A stretch of 64,000 nucleotides of DNA from Rossellomorea marisflavi (lineage in GTDB: Bacteria; Bacillota; Bacilli; Bacillales; Bacillaceae_B): NCBI RefSeq assembly GCF_022170785.1, contig NZ_CP081870.1, positions 2,778,001 through 2,842,000 on the forward strand, in the 5' to 3' direction. Of the stretch, positions 49,730 through 58,162 are shown piece after piece; position 1 is the first letter of the stretch, and every line of letters starts with the position of its first letter. A model generated the notes under the pieces. The model was not told the DNA's origin and ran no database searches. It saw only the letters and a list, made by a program, of their open reading frames with translations. The position numbers were made by a program, and so were the translations under genes.

Positions 49730-49816
49730 TGTTACTCCCCTTTTCTACTAAGATTCGTCTATCGCCGGCTCAACCGACCTTGTACTAGTGTAGTCATAGA
49801 TGCGTCCAACGTCAAT

Positions 49817-50431
49817 TCATTGAACGGTAATCATTTCTTTCAGTCGTTCAAATGTCTTCTCTCCAATGCCCGATATGTTCTTGATATCTTCCACAGACCT
49901 ATAGGGACCATTCTCTTCGCGGTATTGAATGAAAGCGGCTGCCTTTGAAGGACCGATACCAGGGAGTTTCTGAATCTCTTCTGAGGTGGCTTGATTGATG
50001 TTCACAAGTTCGCCTTCTCCACCGTTCGTGCCAGAAGGAGAGCCCGGTGGAAGGGGAGTCTCCACTTCTCCTTTCTTCGGTACATAGACCATCATTTCGT
50101 CGCTCACCTTCAAAGCTAAGTTGATGGCATTGCGGTCAGCGTCTTTCGTGAATCCGCCTGCCATCTCCACGACGCCATCGACTCTTTCATGGGGAGACAT
50201 CTCATAGAGACCAGGGCGCTCCACCTGCCCTTTGATGTCAACGAAGATCTTGTCATCGGTCGTGACCGTATCAACGGGTTGAGGAGCTTCGATTGCAGAT
50301 TCTTTTGCTTCGATGGCCGTGGGAGTTCCCTGTTGGGGTGGTGAAGGTTTAAAGAGAAGGAAGAGGAACAGGGCCGCAGCGCCTGCCAGGATGAAAAGGA
50401 GAGTCCGGTATTTCTCAAATAAGTGTACCAA
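49817..50431 (-). CDS. comEA: competence DNA receptor ComEA
   Basis: Membrane-anchored double-stranded DNA-binding protein of the uptake machine. The 204-residue protein has a transmembrane helix near residues 8-25, a Pro/Gln-rich linker, an SLBB-type oligomerisation domain (IFVDIKGQVERPGLYEM) and a C-terminal helix-hairpin-helix pair (VNINQATSEEIQKLPGIGPSKAAAFIQYR in two parts). The start is TTG at 50431 following AGAGGTGAT; the longer frame has no ribosome site. comER, usually divergent here, is absent. Confidence 0.94.
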   Translation of the reverse strand: MVHLFEKYRTLLFILAGAAALFLFLLFKPSPPQQGTPTAIEAKESAIEAPQPVDTVTTDDKIFVDIKGQVERPGLYEMSPHERVDGVVEMAGGFTKDADRNAINLALKVSDEMMVYVPKKGEVETPLPPGSPSGTNGGEGELVNINQATSEEIQKLPGIGPSKAAAFIQYREENGPYRSVEDIKNISGIGEKTFERLKEMITVQ

Positions 50432-50550
50432 GAGATCACCTCTTATGGGGAATATTGATCGTGGCCTTACTAGAGGAGGAGGAAGAATTGCCGTGGTACA
50501 TGTTCCATTCGACACCATGTGAGAAAATCCTGCTTTTTCCCTGAAAAATA

Positions 50551-50580
50551 AAAAAACCCGATGATGCGATGATCATCAGG
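50551..50580 (-). terminator. terminator of the yqeG-yqeM operon
   Basis: CCTGATGAT and ATCATCGGG form a 9-bp stem with one T-G pair, followed on the minus strand by TTTTTTTATTTTT. It overlaps the last codons of yqeM. Confidence 0.9.
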
Positions 50581-51331
50581 CTTCCGTATTCTTCACGCAT
50601 GTAAAGAAAATGCGTTCACTGTCTTCTGTTGGAGACTCATCACGGTAATCTGCCGTGATTTCCTTCACGATGAATCCTGCTTCCTCGAGCCAGGCTTGAT
50701 AGCGCTCGACCGGATACGTCCTTTGTTTGTGAAGCTCTTCCACCCTCTCATAGAGACCGGTCGCTTCCTGACGCACAAAGAAGGTCAGTTCGTGCTCGAC
50801 GCTATGGGGATATTCACCTTTGAAGCTTTCCCAGATATACGAAACCTCTTCGTCGGTCAAGGTGAAGCTTGATTCCATGAAGATCTCATCCATCTTGAAG
50901 AGGGAGTGGACATCAAACAAGAAGACACCATCCTGCTCTAGATGAGCATGGACGCTCTTGAACGTATCCTTCACACTTTCCTCGGTCTCCAGGTAGTTCA
51001 AGGAGTCACAAAAGATGGTCACGACATCATAGGAACCGAGCCCATCAAGGGCGGACATATCCTGATTGAAGAGCGGAAGGGCGACGCCCCTGCGTTCCGC
51101 CTTCTCCCTGGCGACCATGAGCATGTCTGAGGATAAATCCACACCGGTGACGTCATAACCGGATTCTATGAGTTTCAGTGAAATCTCGCCCGTCCCACAG
51201 GCGATGTCAAGGACCCTGTTGCCGCCATTACTATACCGTTCACCATGTGTCCGGAGGAAATCAACCCATCCATCATACGGAACATCTTCCATGAGGTGAT
51301 CATATATGTAGGCAAATCCTTCATAGCTCAT
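50576..51331 (-). CDS. yqeM: class I SAM-dependent methyltransferase YqeM
   Basis: A 251-residue methyltransferase with motif I NRVLDIACGTGEISLKL (about 38-54), VTGVDLSSDML and YDVVTIFCDSLNYL. The substrate is unknown. It is the last gene of the yqeG operon, four bases after rsfS, the same order as in B. subtilis. Confidence 0.93.
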   Translation of the reverse strand: MSYEGFAYIYDHLMEDVPYDGWVDFLRTHGERYSNGGNRVLDIACGTGEISLKLIESGYDVTGVDLSSDMLMVAREKAERRGVALPLFNQDMSALDGLGSYDVVTIFCDSLNYLETEESVKDTFKSVHAHLEQDGVFLFDVHSLFKMDEIFMESSFTLTDEEVSYIWESFKGEYPHSVEHELTFFVRQEATGLYERVEELHKQRTYPVERYQAWLEEAGFIVKEITADYRDESPTEDSERIFFTCVKNTEA

Positions 51332-51334
51332 GGG

Positions 51335-51679
51335 TCAGCTTTGTTCTACTTCTACCAATGAAGCATCTCCCCACAGGCGCTCAAGGTTGTAGTAGCCCCT
51401 CTCATCTTTGTGGAACACGTGGGCAACGACATCCCCAAGGTCGACAAGGATCCAGCGGGCCTGGTCGAACCCTTCCAAACGGCGTACTGTGTGGCCGTTT
51501 TCTTCAGCTGTATCCTTCAGTTCCCGGGCAATGGCCTGTACCTGTTTATCAGAGTTCCCGTGGCAGATAAGGAAATAATCCGCAATGAGGGAAACACCCT
51601 TCATATCAAGGACCACGATATCTTCTGCTCGTTTATCATCTGCGGCTTTGTAAGCCAATTCTACTAATGTCTGTTCCAT
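51335..51679 (-). CDS. rsfS: ribosome silencing factor RsfS
   Basis: A 114-residue protein that binds uL14 and blocks subunit joining when nutrients are short. Family segments: DDKRAEDIVVLDMKGVS, DYFLICHGNSDKQVQAIA, and the C-terminal WILVDLGDVVAHVFHKDERGYYNLERLW in two blocks. It starts one base after the yqeK stop, in the yqeG operon. Confidence 0.96.
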   Translation of the reverse strand: MEQTLVELAYKAADDKRAEDIVVLDMKGVSLIADYFLICHGNSDKQVQAIARELKDTAEENGHTVRRLEGFDQARWILVDLGDVVAHVFHKDERGYYNLERLWGDASLVEVEQS

Positions 51680-51680
51680 A

Positions 51681-52247
51681 CTAACTCCTCCTATCGAAGA
51701 TCAATCCGTTATAAAATCTGAATGTGTCCGGATGAATCGCCTGGTTCTTTTTCATTAAGAATGTCATGGTATTGCGCAGTGAAGCGATCAGCGCTTCGTC
51801 AAGGGATGTTTCTGCCATCGCCCTGACCTCCTCTACACCTGGAAACTGACGGTTCGGTTCAATGTAATCAGCAAGATAAACGACCTTATCAAGGACGGTC
51901 ATCTTCCTCTTACCGGATGTATGATTCCGTATTGCCTCCAACACTTCGTCATCATCGATGCCTACTTCTTTTTCAACAAGATAAGCGCCGACGGGTGCAT
52001 GCCATAGCTCCGCATTATAGTCCAGAAGATCGTCACCCAGGTGATGAGAAAGGATGATTTCTTTCATCTCATCTTTGTCCCTGAACTTGGCATAGTCGTG
52101 AAAGATGGCCGCAACCTCTGCCTTTTTCACATCGGCGTCGTATTTTGCAGCAAGGTGAATGGCGGTTTCCATCACACCGCATGTGTGAATGTACCGATGT
52201 TCCGTTAAATGTTCTTTCACGATCGAAAGGGCTTCTTCCCTATTCAT
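51681..52247 (-). CDS. yqeK: HD-domain phosphohydrolase YqeK
   Basis: A 188-residue HD protein; this family hydrolyses diadenosine tetraphosphate symmetrically in Gram-positives. Metal ligands: HTCGVMETAI, AAIFHDYAKF (HD pair), HHLG, HAPVGAY and VVYLADYIEP. It overlaps nadD by eight bases, the normal nadD-yqeK pairing. Confidence 0.95.
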   Translation of the reverse strand: MNREEALSIVKEHLTEHRYIHTCGVMETAIHLAAKYDADVKKAEVAAIFHDYAKFRDKDEMKEIILSHHLGDDLLDYNAELWHAPVGAYLVEKEVGIDDDEVLEAIRNHTSGKRKMTVLDKVVYLADYIEPNRQFPGVEEVRAMAETSLDEALIASLRNTMTFLMKKNQAIHPDTFRFYNGLIFDRRS

Positions 52248-52809
52248 ACAGTTTCTCCCCCTTTATCAATCGATAGACGTCATCTGGAACAAGATAGCGG
52301 AATGACCGCTTGTCTTTCGCAAGGTTTCTGATCGTGGATGAAGAAATGTCGATGGCGGGAATATCCAATGACGTTATCTCATATGGACTGTCAGTAGAAT
52401 ATTGTGGACGGTTTACACCAATGAACGTGATGGTTGAGAGCAATTCATCGATTTCCTTCCAGTTGGGAAGGTATTCGACCATGTCCCCACCGATGATGAA
52501 GGAGAATTCATGGTGAGGATACTTTTCCCTCAGAAGCCTCATCGTTTCATACGTGTAGGAAGGGCCTTCCCTCTCCAGCTCGATCGACTCGACCCTGAAG
52601 TGGGGATGCCCCTTGATTGCTTCCTTGATCATGGTCACGCGCTGAATAGCCGTCACATTGCTCTCCATCACTTTATGGGGAGGGACCGCGTTCGGCATGA
52701 ACCAGACTTCGTCCAACCCGGCTTGATCCCTTACCTGTTCGGCCACGATAAGATGACCCATATGGGGCGGATTGAATGTACCGCCCAAAATCCCGATCTT
52801 CATGTTCAT
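52240..52809 (-). CDS. nadD: nicotinate-nucleotide adenylyltransferase
   Basis: Makes deamido-NAD from NaMN and ATP. The 189-residue Rossmann nucleotidyltransferase has GGTFNPPHMGH near residues 9-19 and the ISSSTIR motif in the C-terminal part. Several starts are close together (GTG 52812, ATG 52809, ATG 52803); ATG at 52809 is five bases after AAGG and is used. It lies seven bases after yhbY. Confidence 0.95.
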   Translation of the reverse strand: MNMKIGILGGTFNPPHMGHLIVAEQVRDQAGLDEVWFMPNAVPPHKVMESNVTAIQRVTMIKEAIKGHPHFRVESIELEREGPSYTYETMRLLREKYPHHEFSFIIGGDMVEYLPNWKEIDELLSTITFIGVNRPQYSTDSPYEITSLDIPAIDISSSTIRNLAKDKRSFRYLVPDDVYRLIKGEKLYE

Positions 52810-52816
52810 CACGACC

Positions 52817-53110
52817 TTATCTTGGAAGGATTATCGCCTTGTTTTCTTTAGATTCCTTATAAAGGACGACCGTATGGCCGATGAGCTGTACAAGCTCTGC
52901 CCTCGCTCCTTTTGAAAGGGCCTTCGCAACGTCATGCTTGTCCATTTCACAGTTCTGCAGGATGCTTACTTTCAGCAGTTCCCTCGCTTCAAGAGCTTCT
53001 CCGATTTGGTTGATCATATTCTCATTCACTCCGCCCTTGCCGACCTGGAAGATCGGGTTCAAATGATGGGCTTGTGACCGTAGATATCTTTTCTGTTTAC
53101 CTGTTAACAT
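52817..53110 (-). CDS. yhbY: ribosome-associated RNA-binding protein YhbY (CRM domain)
   Basis: A 97-residue single CRM domain protein associated with pre-50S particles. It has HHLNPIFQVGKGGVNENMINQ and the LVQLIGHTVVLYKESKENK tail. It overlaps aroE by 14 bases. Known as YqeI in B. subtilis, same place. Confidence 0.95.
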   Translation of the reverse strand: MLTGKQKRYLRSQAHHLNPIFQVGKGGVNENMINQIGEALEARELLKVSILQNCEMDKHDVAKALSKGARAELVQLIGHTVVLYKESKENKAIILPR

Positions 53111-53945
53111 GTTGACCTCCTAGTTGCTTTAGAACAATTTTTTTCATAGTTTCTGTATCAGGGGTGACCCCCGTCCACTTCTCAAACGCCAGTGCCCCCT
53201 GGTGAACAAACATTTCGAGACCATTCTGCGTTTGAGCCCCAAGCTCCCGTGCCCGTTTCATGATGGCCGTTTCAAGGGGGTTATAGATGATGTCACTGAA
53301 CAGGGATCCCTCCTTCACCGAATCGAAGGTGAGCGGGGAGTGATCGACATCGGGACTCATCCCGATTGAAGTCGTCTGGATGACGATGTCATACCTGTTG
53401 ACCACATCCCCCGCGTCATCCATGGGGATGTAAGAAGACGAGATGGCAAACGGACAGGCTTCCATCATATCGGCTGCCCTTGCTTCGGTGCGATTGGCGA
53501 TATCAATATGCTTGACGCCAATGGAGGCAAGGCTGTAGAAGATGGCCTTGGCGGCCCCCCCTGCCCCGAGCATCAAGACGGACTTGTCTGTCAAATTGCC
53601 CCTCAGTGCCTGCTGCAACCCCTGTACATATCCCGGTCCATCAGTATTGTACCCTGTCAGCACCCCATCATCGTTCACGATTGTGTTGACCGCACCGATG
53701 GCTTTCGCGAGGGGATCGATGCGATCAAGGAGCTCCATCACGGCGACTTTGTGGGGCACCGTGATGTTCATTCCGCGGATCCCAAGTGCTCTTATGCCTC
53801 CGATGGCCTGCGGAAGGGCATCAGGGGTGACGTGGAATTTCATATACGTGCCTTCGAGCCCGGAATCCTCCAGTGCTGCTTGATGCATGACCGGGGACAT
53901 GGAATGGGCGATGGGGTCACCGATGACCCCGTATAAGTGATTCAT
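53097..53945 (-). CDS. aroE: shikimate dehydrogenase
   Basis: NADPH-dependent step 4 of the aromatic amino acid pathway. The 282-residue protein binds shikimate with Ser15/Ser17 (AHSMSP), Lys66 (TVPHK) and Asp102 (YNTDG), and NADP with the GAGGAAKAI loop (127-135). It is third in the yqeG-yqeH-aroE-yhbY-nadD-yqeK-rsfS-yqeM operon, a mix of ribosome assembly and metabolism conserved in Bacilli. Confidence 0.96.
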   Translation of the reverse strand: MNHLYGVIGDPIAHSMSPVMHQAALEDSGLEGTYMKFHVTPDALPQAIGGIRALGIRGMNITVPHKVAVMELLDRIDPLAKAIGAVNTIVNDDGVLTGYNTDGPGYVQGLQQALRGNLTDKSVLMLGAGGAAKAIFYSLASIGVKHIDIANRTEARAADMMEACPFAISSSYIPMDDAGDVVNRYDIVIQTTSIGMSPDVDHSPLTFDSVKEGSLFSDIIYNPLETAIMKRARELGAQTQNGLEMFVHQGALAFEKWTGVTPDTETMKKIVLKQLGGQHVNR

Positions 53946-53955
53946 GTTAATCCCC

Positions 53956-55056
53956 CTAGATCAATGATTTTCTCAGGAAGACGCTGACCCCTTTCGGTAC
54001 ATGGGCAGCGATGTAAGCTCCCGGTTCGTTCACCGTGATCCAACCAAGTCCGGAAAACACGATATCGGTCTTCCCTTCCTTGATCTTGAATTCATGCTTC
54101 ACAAGCTCAGGGAACGTATCCATATCCTCGATGCGGGGTGGCTGAAGCAGCTCACCGGCATGATTCTTATAGAGCTCGTCTGCTTTTTCCACCTTCGTCC
54201 GGTGGATATTCAGCTCATTGGAGAAATAGCAGGTGAATGCCTGACGGTCTCCCTTCAGGAAATCGAAACGGGAAAGCCCGCCAAAGAATAGAGTTTGCTC
54301 CGGATTCAACTGGAACGTCCTCGGCTTGATTTCCTTCTTCGGTGTGATGATCTTCAAATCACCCTTGTTCACATAGTGGGCCATCTGGTGATGATTGATG
54401 ATTCCCGGTGTATCAATCAGGTATTCGTCTTCCCCAAGTGGAATTTGGATCATATCCAGGGTTGTTCCCGGGAAATGCGATGTAGTGATGACGTCCTGTT
54501 CCCCTGAAACCTGCTTGATGATGCGGTTGATGAACGTGGACTTCCCTACGTTGGTACATCCGACCACATACACATCACGGCCTTCACGGTACTCTTCGAT
54601 GGCCTGGATCGTTTCTTCGATTCCCTGGCCGCGCGAAGCACTCACCAATTTAACATCGACGGGCTTCAGTCCGAGCTGTTTCGCTTCATGCTTCATCCAC
54701 TGGGTAAGCTTTGAATGCTTGACCGATTTAGGAAGAAGATCGGCTTTATTTCCCACAAGGAGAATCGGATTCGAACCGACAAAGCGGTGAAGCCCGGGAA
54801 GCCAGCTGCCGTTGAAATCAAAGATATCAACGACTTTGACGATCAACCCTTCTGAATCGCCTATTTCATTGAGGATTTTCAGGAAGTCGTCATCCGTAAG
54901 GGGAACGTCCTGCACCTCATTATAATGCTTCAGCTTGAAACAGCGCTGACAGATGACTTCATCCTTCTTCAAGGAAGATGGGGGTGCATACCCCAATCCT
55001 TCCTTGTCTTCCGTCTGAATCTCGACTCCGCAGCCTATACATACAACTTGACTCAC
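53956..55056 (-). CDS. yqeH: circularly permuted ribosome biogenesis GTPase YqeH
   Basis: GTPase needed for 30S assembly. The 366-residue protein has an N-terminal treble-clef zinc finger (Cys6, Cys9, Cys36, Cys39) and a permuted G domain in which G4 NKAD (103-106) comes before G1 GCTNVGKS (166-173) and G3 DTPG (215-218). A C-terminal RNA-binding domain follows. It overlaps yqeG by four bases (ATGA). Confidence 0.97.
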   Translation of the reverse strand: MSQVVCIGCGVEIQTEDKEGLGYAPPSSLKKDEVICQRCFKLKHYNEVQDVPLTDDDFLKILNEIGDSEGLIVKVVDIFDFNGSWLPGLHRFVGSNPILLVGNKADLLPKSVKHSKLTQWMKHEAKQLGLKPVDVKLVSASRGQGIEETIQAIEEYREGRDVYVVGCTNVGKSTFINRIIKQVSGEQDVITTSHFPGTTLDMIQIPLGEDEYLIDTPGIINHHQMAHYVNKGDLKIITPKKEIKPRTFQLNPEQTLFFGGLSRFDFLKGDRQAFTCYFSNELNIHRTKVEKADELYKNHAGELLQPPRIEDMDTFPELVKHEFKIKEGKTDIVFSGLGWITVNEPGAYIAAHVPKGVSVFLRKSLI

Positions 55057-55574
55057 TTTTTATCCTCCCAACCGATCATGCCTTTTCGTTTGAAGAAGTT
55101 CATGATCCTTCTCTCGACTTTGCGATTAAATTTCGTCATAAATCCGTCCGACTGTGCCACAGGAACGACCAGAATGGTATGAAAGCCGCTCCGGTTCCCC
55201 CCAAGCACGTCAGTGAGCAGCTGATCGCCGATCACGACCGTCTCCTCTTTCCTGACATCCATCTGCCTGATCGCCCGTTTGAATGCCCGTCCCATCGGCT
55301 TGCGCGCCTGGAAAATGAACGGGACACCGAGGGGATCGGCAAAAGACCCCACGCGCATCCTATTATTATTGGAAACGATCGTCACAAGGATCCCATGTTC
55401 CTGCATCTCCTTGAACCATTGGATCAGCTTCGGGGTGGCATTCGGGCGGTCCCACTCGACCAAAGTATTGTCAAGGTCCGTGATGATTGCCTTGATTCCT
55501 TTTTCTTTCAGATCCTCCGGCCGGATCGCAAATATATCCTGTACCTGTTCATCAGGCAAAAATTGTTTTAACAA
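55053..55574 (-). CDS. yqeG: YqeG family HAD phosphatase
   Basis: A 173-residue HAD III-A hydrolase with the nucleophile motif DLDNTLVEWD and C-terminal VVIGDQLLTDVLGGN. The substrate is unknown; relatives in other organisms act on phosphatidylglycerophosphate. The start chosen is TTG at 55574 (MLKQFLPDEQ), preceded by GAGGTG and matching the family; the frame extends to an ATG at 55622 without a ribosome site. It is the first gene of the operon. Confidence 0.93.
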   Translation of the reverse strand: MLKQFLPDEQVQDIFAIRPEDLKEKGIKAIITDLDNTLVEWDRPNATPKLIQWFKEMQEHGILVTIVSNNNRMRVGSFADPLGVPFIFQARKPMGRAFKRAIRQMDVRKEETVVIGDQLLTDVLGGNRSGFHTILVVPVAQSDGFMTKFNRKVERRIMNFFKRKGMIGWEDKK

Positions 55575-55756
55575 AGCAAACACCTCATATTTATAGTCAT
55601 TTGACATCTGGGTCTTCCGCACGCTTACTGTATAACAGATTAATGATAACCAATTTCCCCATGACTTTCAAAGTAAACCCGCATGTATTCATTGGAAAGG
55701 GAAAATATGTGAGGAAAATCAAATATTTTTCGACAAAATTCAACTTTGCTCTCGAC

Positions 55757-55856
55757 TGTGGATAACGTTATACACATTATTCACTTACGAATCACCCAAT
55801 ATTTTACCAGTTGTATACAGGTTAACCACAAGATATCCACGGAGACATGTGGATAA
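55757..55856. promoter_or_regulatory. DnaA-box cluster upstream of sda
   Basis: Three perfect TTATNCACA boxes: 55757-55765 (reverse), 55768-55776 (forward) and 55848-55856 (reverse). Three near matches: TTATTCACT 55777-55785, TTAACCACA 55822-55830 and ATATCCACG 55833-55841. In B. subtilis DnaA controls sda transcription to tie sporulation to replication status. The rest of the 55575-55939 gap holds the sda and yqeG promoters. Confidence 0.88.
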
Positions 55857-55864
55857 AGGAACAG

Positions 55865-55893
55865 TTGTTCTGTCAATTTAAATTTGGTAAAGT
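55865..55893 (+). promoter_or_regulatory. promoter of sda
   Basis: TTGTTC (55865-55870), 17 bases, TAAAGT (55888-55893), immediately after the DnaA boxes. Confidence 0.65.
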
Positions 55894-55939
55894 TTAGTTA
55901 CAGCAAGAGCACGGTAGTAAAAGTATGGGAGGTGGAATC

Positions 55940-56080
55940 ATGAGGAAATTATCCGATGAATTGTTGATCGATTCCTATTACAAGGCAAGAGAATTAAATC
56001 TTAGCAAAGAATTCATTCGCCTCATCGAAATGGAAATTCACCGACGTTCCCTTACGAATAAAATCAAGGCTTCATCTTAA
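55940..56080 (+). CDS. sda: sporulation checkpoint protein Sda
   Basis: A 46-residue helical-hairpin inhibitor of the sporulation kinase KinA, made when DNA replication is disturbed. It starts [20 protein letters not shown] and aligns along its length with B. subtilis Sda (46 residues). ATG at 55940 follows GGGAGGTGG. It has its own promoter with upstream DnaA boxes and a terminator. It was read directly because of its size. Confidence 0.96.
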   Translation: MRKLSDELLIDSYYKARELNLSKEFIRLIEMEIHRRSLTNKIKASS

Positions 56081-56085
56081 TACGG

Positions 56086-56123
56086 ATAAACGGGACGGAT
56101 GCTCATCCGTCCCGTTTATTTTG
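56086..56123. terminator. bidirectional terminator of sda and psd
   Basis: A perfect 16-bp stem, ataaacgggacggatg (56086-56101) with catccgtcccgtttat (56104-56119), with a 2-base spacing at the tip and T-rich ends on both strands. It overlaps the psd stop. Confidence 0.92.
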
Positions 56124-56901
56124 ACATGAAGCTCCCCAAATGTTCCCCTACCCTTACTTCCCGCGGGGTATTGTCTTCGTCGAAGGAGAAGCGCCCTTTT
56201 TCAAACAATAGGATCACCGTGGACCCAAAGCTGAAGTAAGCGACTTCCTCGCCCTGAATCCACTCGTTCCGATCCACGACGTAATCAACACTGTTAACGA
56301 ACATGGCCCCAACTTTGACGACTGCCATCCTTCCTCCTGGATGACGCAGTTCCGTAATGGATCGATAATTCTTTGATAAGGTTTCCTTTCCGTACCGGAG
56401 ACCGAGTTCGTTGACGGGATAAGAATGGTTCCCGAGCTCCCACCTGCCGATGACCTCTCCACTTGCCGGGCAGTGGATGCGATGGTAATTCGCAGGGCTC
56501 AGGTAAAATACGGCGAAGGATCCCCCCATGAACGGTGCTGCTTTCTCATCAGAACCCAACATATCCAGGATGGAGTACAGCTTGCCTTTCACCGTTACTT
56601 CCAGCTGATTCGAGATTACACCGGTTTCTGCCATGACACCGTCCACGGGACTGACCACAGAGGCCTCCCCTGCCTGGATCGTCCGTGCGCCCGGTTTCAG
56701 TCTGCGGATGAAGAATTCATGAAGACTCGGATAGAGTTCGATGGACTTCTCCATTTCTTCCGTATTGATCCCGTAGGTTTTGGCAAACGAAGGAATCAGC
56801 TTCCTGCTTACTTTTGATCGGACAAACCGACGGAGCAAAAAGGAGGACCACTTTTTGTTTGTCAGTTCGATGCACAACCGGTAAAGAGATTGCTTCAACA
56901 A
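56116..56901 (-). CDS. psd: phosphatidylserine decarboxylase
   Basis: Forms phosphatidylethanolamine. The 261-residue pyruvoyl-dependent proenzyme has the self-cleavage motif FGST at 225-228, expected to split between Gly226 and Ser227 into beta and alpha chains, plus the VSPVDGVMAE and YHRIHCPASGEV segments. The start is TTG at 56901 with AAAGGAG upstream. It is divergent from pssA, the preceding enzyme in the pathway. Confidence 0.95.
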   Translation of the reverse strand: MLKQSLYRLCIELTNKKWSSFLLRRFVRSKVSRKLIPSFAKTYGINTEEMEKSIELYPSLHEFFIRRLKPGARTIQAGEASVVSPVDGVMAETGVISNQLEVTVKGKLYSILDMLGSDEKAAPFMGGSFAVFYLSPANYHRIHCPASGEVIGRWELGNHSYPVNELGLRYGKETLSKNYRSITELRHPGGRMAVVKVGAMFVNSVDYVVDRNEWIQGEEVAYFSFGSTVILLFEKGRFSFDEDNTPREVRVGEHLGSFMSK

Positions 56902-57076
56902 CTTCCAACTCCTTTATCATCAAAGGGATGGGCACAGCCCAAAAGTCCCAGACATTTGAAAAAAAGTACGATTTTTGAAAATCCCCTAACGTTCACAGTT
57001 TAATAAGTATATAATAAAACAATGTCATATACTATATCTTATATTATCTTTTTCTTTGAATAAGGAGTGAGGTTCA

Positions 57077-57616
57077 TTGTTTCTCTCCGAAGCACTTGAT
57101 CAAACCGTAAAAAAACTGAAAGCCCATGCAGCCAATTTCGTGACATTGCTCAACCTGTCCCTTGGTGGATTCGCCATCGTCTCTGTCCTGCATAATCAGC
57201 CTCATCAGGCCTTATTATTCATCTTCATCGCTGCTCTCACCGACCGTTTCGACGGGATGGTGGCCAGGAAGCTGAACGTAGAGTCAGATCTTGGTAAGCA
57301 GCTCGACTCCATGAGCGACATCGTTTCATTCGGGGTTGCACCAGCTGTACTCATGTACTACGCCGCGCTCCAGTCATTGGGCGTGGTCGGGGCATTCTTC
57401 ATGATTTTCTATATCGGCTGCGGCGCCTACCGACTTGCCCGCTTCAATATCACCGATAATGCCGGTTACTTTACAGGGCTTCCCATCACGGCTGCAGGCT
57501 GCCTTGTGACCCTATCATATCTAGCCATTCCCCATGTACCGGTTGGGATCATCCTGACGACCATGATCCTAATGTCCCTTTTGATGGTCAGCCCGTTCAC
57601 CATCAAAAAAGTATGA
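57077..57616 (+). CDS. pssA: CDP-diacylglycerol-serine O-phosphatidyltransferase
   Basis: Makes phosphatidylserine from CDP-diacylglycerol and serine. The 179-residue membrane protein carries the full CDP-alcohol motif DGx2ARx8Gx3Dx3D (Asp59-Gly60 to Asp81) and about six transmembrane helices. The start is TTG at 57077 after AAGGAGTGAGG. It has a longer N-terminus than the B. subtilis enzyme. It is divergent from psd with 175 AT-rich bases between; a TATAAT at 57012-57017 is the best -10 but lacks a good -35. Confidence 0.92.
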   Translation: MFLSEALDQTVKKLKAHAANFVTLLNLSLGGFAIVSVLHNQPHQALLFIFIAALTDRFDGMVARKLNVESDLGKQLDSMSDIVSFGVAPAVLMYYAALQSLGVVGAFFMIFYIGCGAYRLARFNITDNAGYFTGLPITAAGCLVTLSYLAIPHVPVGIILTTMILMSLLMVSPFTIKKV

Positions 57617-57633
57617 TAACCATTATATGAACA

Positions 57634-57680
57634 AAAAAAGAATCCCCGGTTCATACGTGAACCGGGGATCCTTTTTTATA
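57634..57680. terminator. bidirectional terminator of pssA and the YjcZ-like gene
   Basis: aaaaaagaatccccggttca and tgaaccggggatcctttttt pair over about 19 bp with one mismatch and a TACG tip. Confidence 0.95.
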
Positions 57681-57735
57681 CGTATCATACCATGGTACAT
57701 CCCCGCCGAAGGAGCACCGCGGTAGCACCTATTGA

Positions 57736-57876
57736 TCAGCAACAGCAGCTGGTATAGTACCACCAGCCTCCGAAAAGGAAAAGCAAGATCAACAGGATGA
57801 CACCGAGGGCGAACAGATAGCCGCCTCCACCGTAGTAACCTGGATAGCCCGGTCCATAGCATGGATATCCGTACAT
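57736..57876 (-). CDS. YjcZ-like small Gly/Tyr-rich membrane peptide
   Basis: A 46-residue peptide: Gly/Tyr/Pro-rich N-terminus (MYGYPCYGPGYPGYYGGGGY), one transmembrane helix (LFALGVILLILLFLFGG) and the ending WWYYTSCCC. This resembles the YjcZ/YtzS type of small sporulation peptides. ATG at 57876 follows a strong GGGAGGGGGG. A CATATACTA about 56 bases upstream on the minus strand fits the sigma-K -10, though no AC is at the right -35 distance. Followed by a strong terminator. Confidence 0.8.
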   Translation of the reverse strand: MYGYPCYGPGYPGYYGGGGYLFALGVILLILLFLFGGWWYYTSCCC

Positions 57877-58150
57877 GGGTTTCCCCCCTCCCGTTCTTCC
57901 TGTAGGTAGTATATGTAGGTTTGGGACCTACGGATATAGGCGTTTCACCAATTCCCCTGTCGTTTTCCTTTTCCTTAACCTTCTCAAAGAATTGCTTTTC
58001 ACAAATCACATTGGGAAGCTTACATTCGTGGATGGTTATAAATAATTCCCATTGAAGACCATGCTTCTTTGTATAAGATGAACCTTTCACAATACTGATT
58101 TCCTTTTTTATCCTTACAGCGTATACTCTTGGTAAACTTGATTCCGGTAT
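57877..58150. other. intergenic region between the YjcZ-like gene and the 58163 gene
   Basis: No gene is accepted; a 155-residue minus-strand frame here is a shadow overlapping the small peptide gene. A perfect small hairpin gtaggt-ttggg-acctac lies at 57915-57931 in the leader of the YjcZ-like gene. Confidence 0.4.
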
Positions 58151-58162
58151 AAGGAGTGGAGA

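Noticed and set aside
50520..50560. ComK-type AAAA-N5-TTTT box near comEA
   Set aside because: The closest match has a six-base spacer and lies on the yqeM side of the gap; no proper pair of boxes was found.
56902..57076. ECF sigma promoter for psd or pssA
   Set aside because: TGAACG and CGTA occur on the psd strand but are 19 bases apart, too far for sigma-W or sigma-X.
57623..58090. 155-residue minus-strand frame
   Set aside because: It overlaps a strong terminator and the YjcZ-like gene in another frame, and has no ribosome site.
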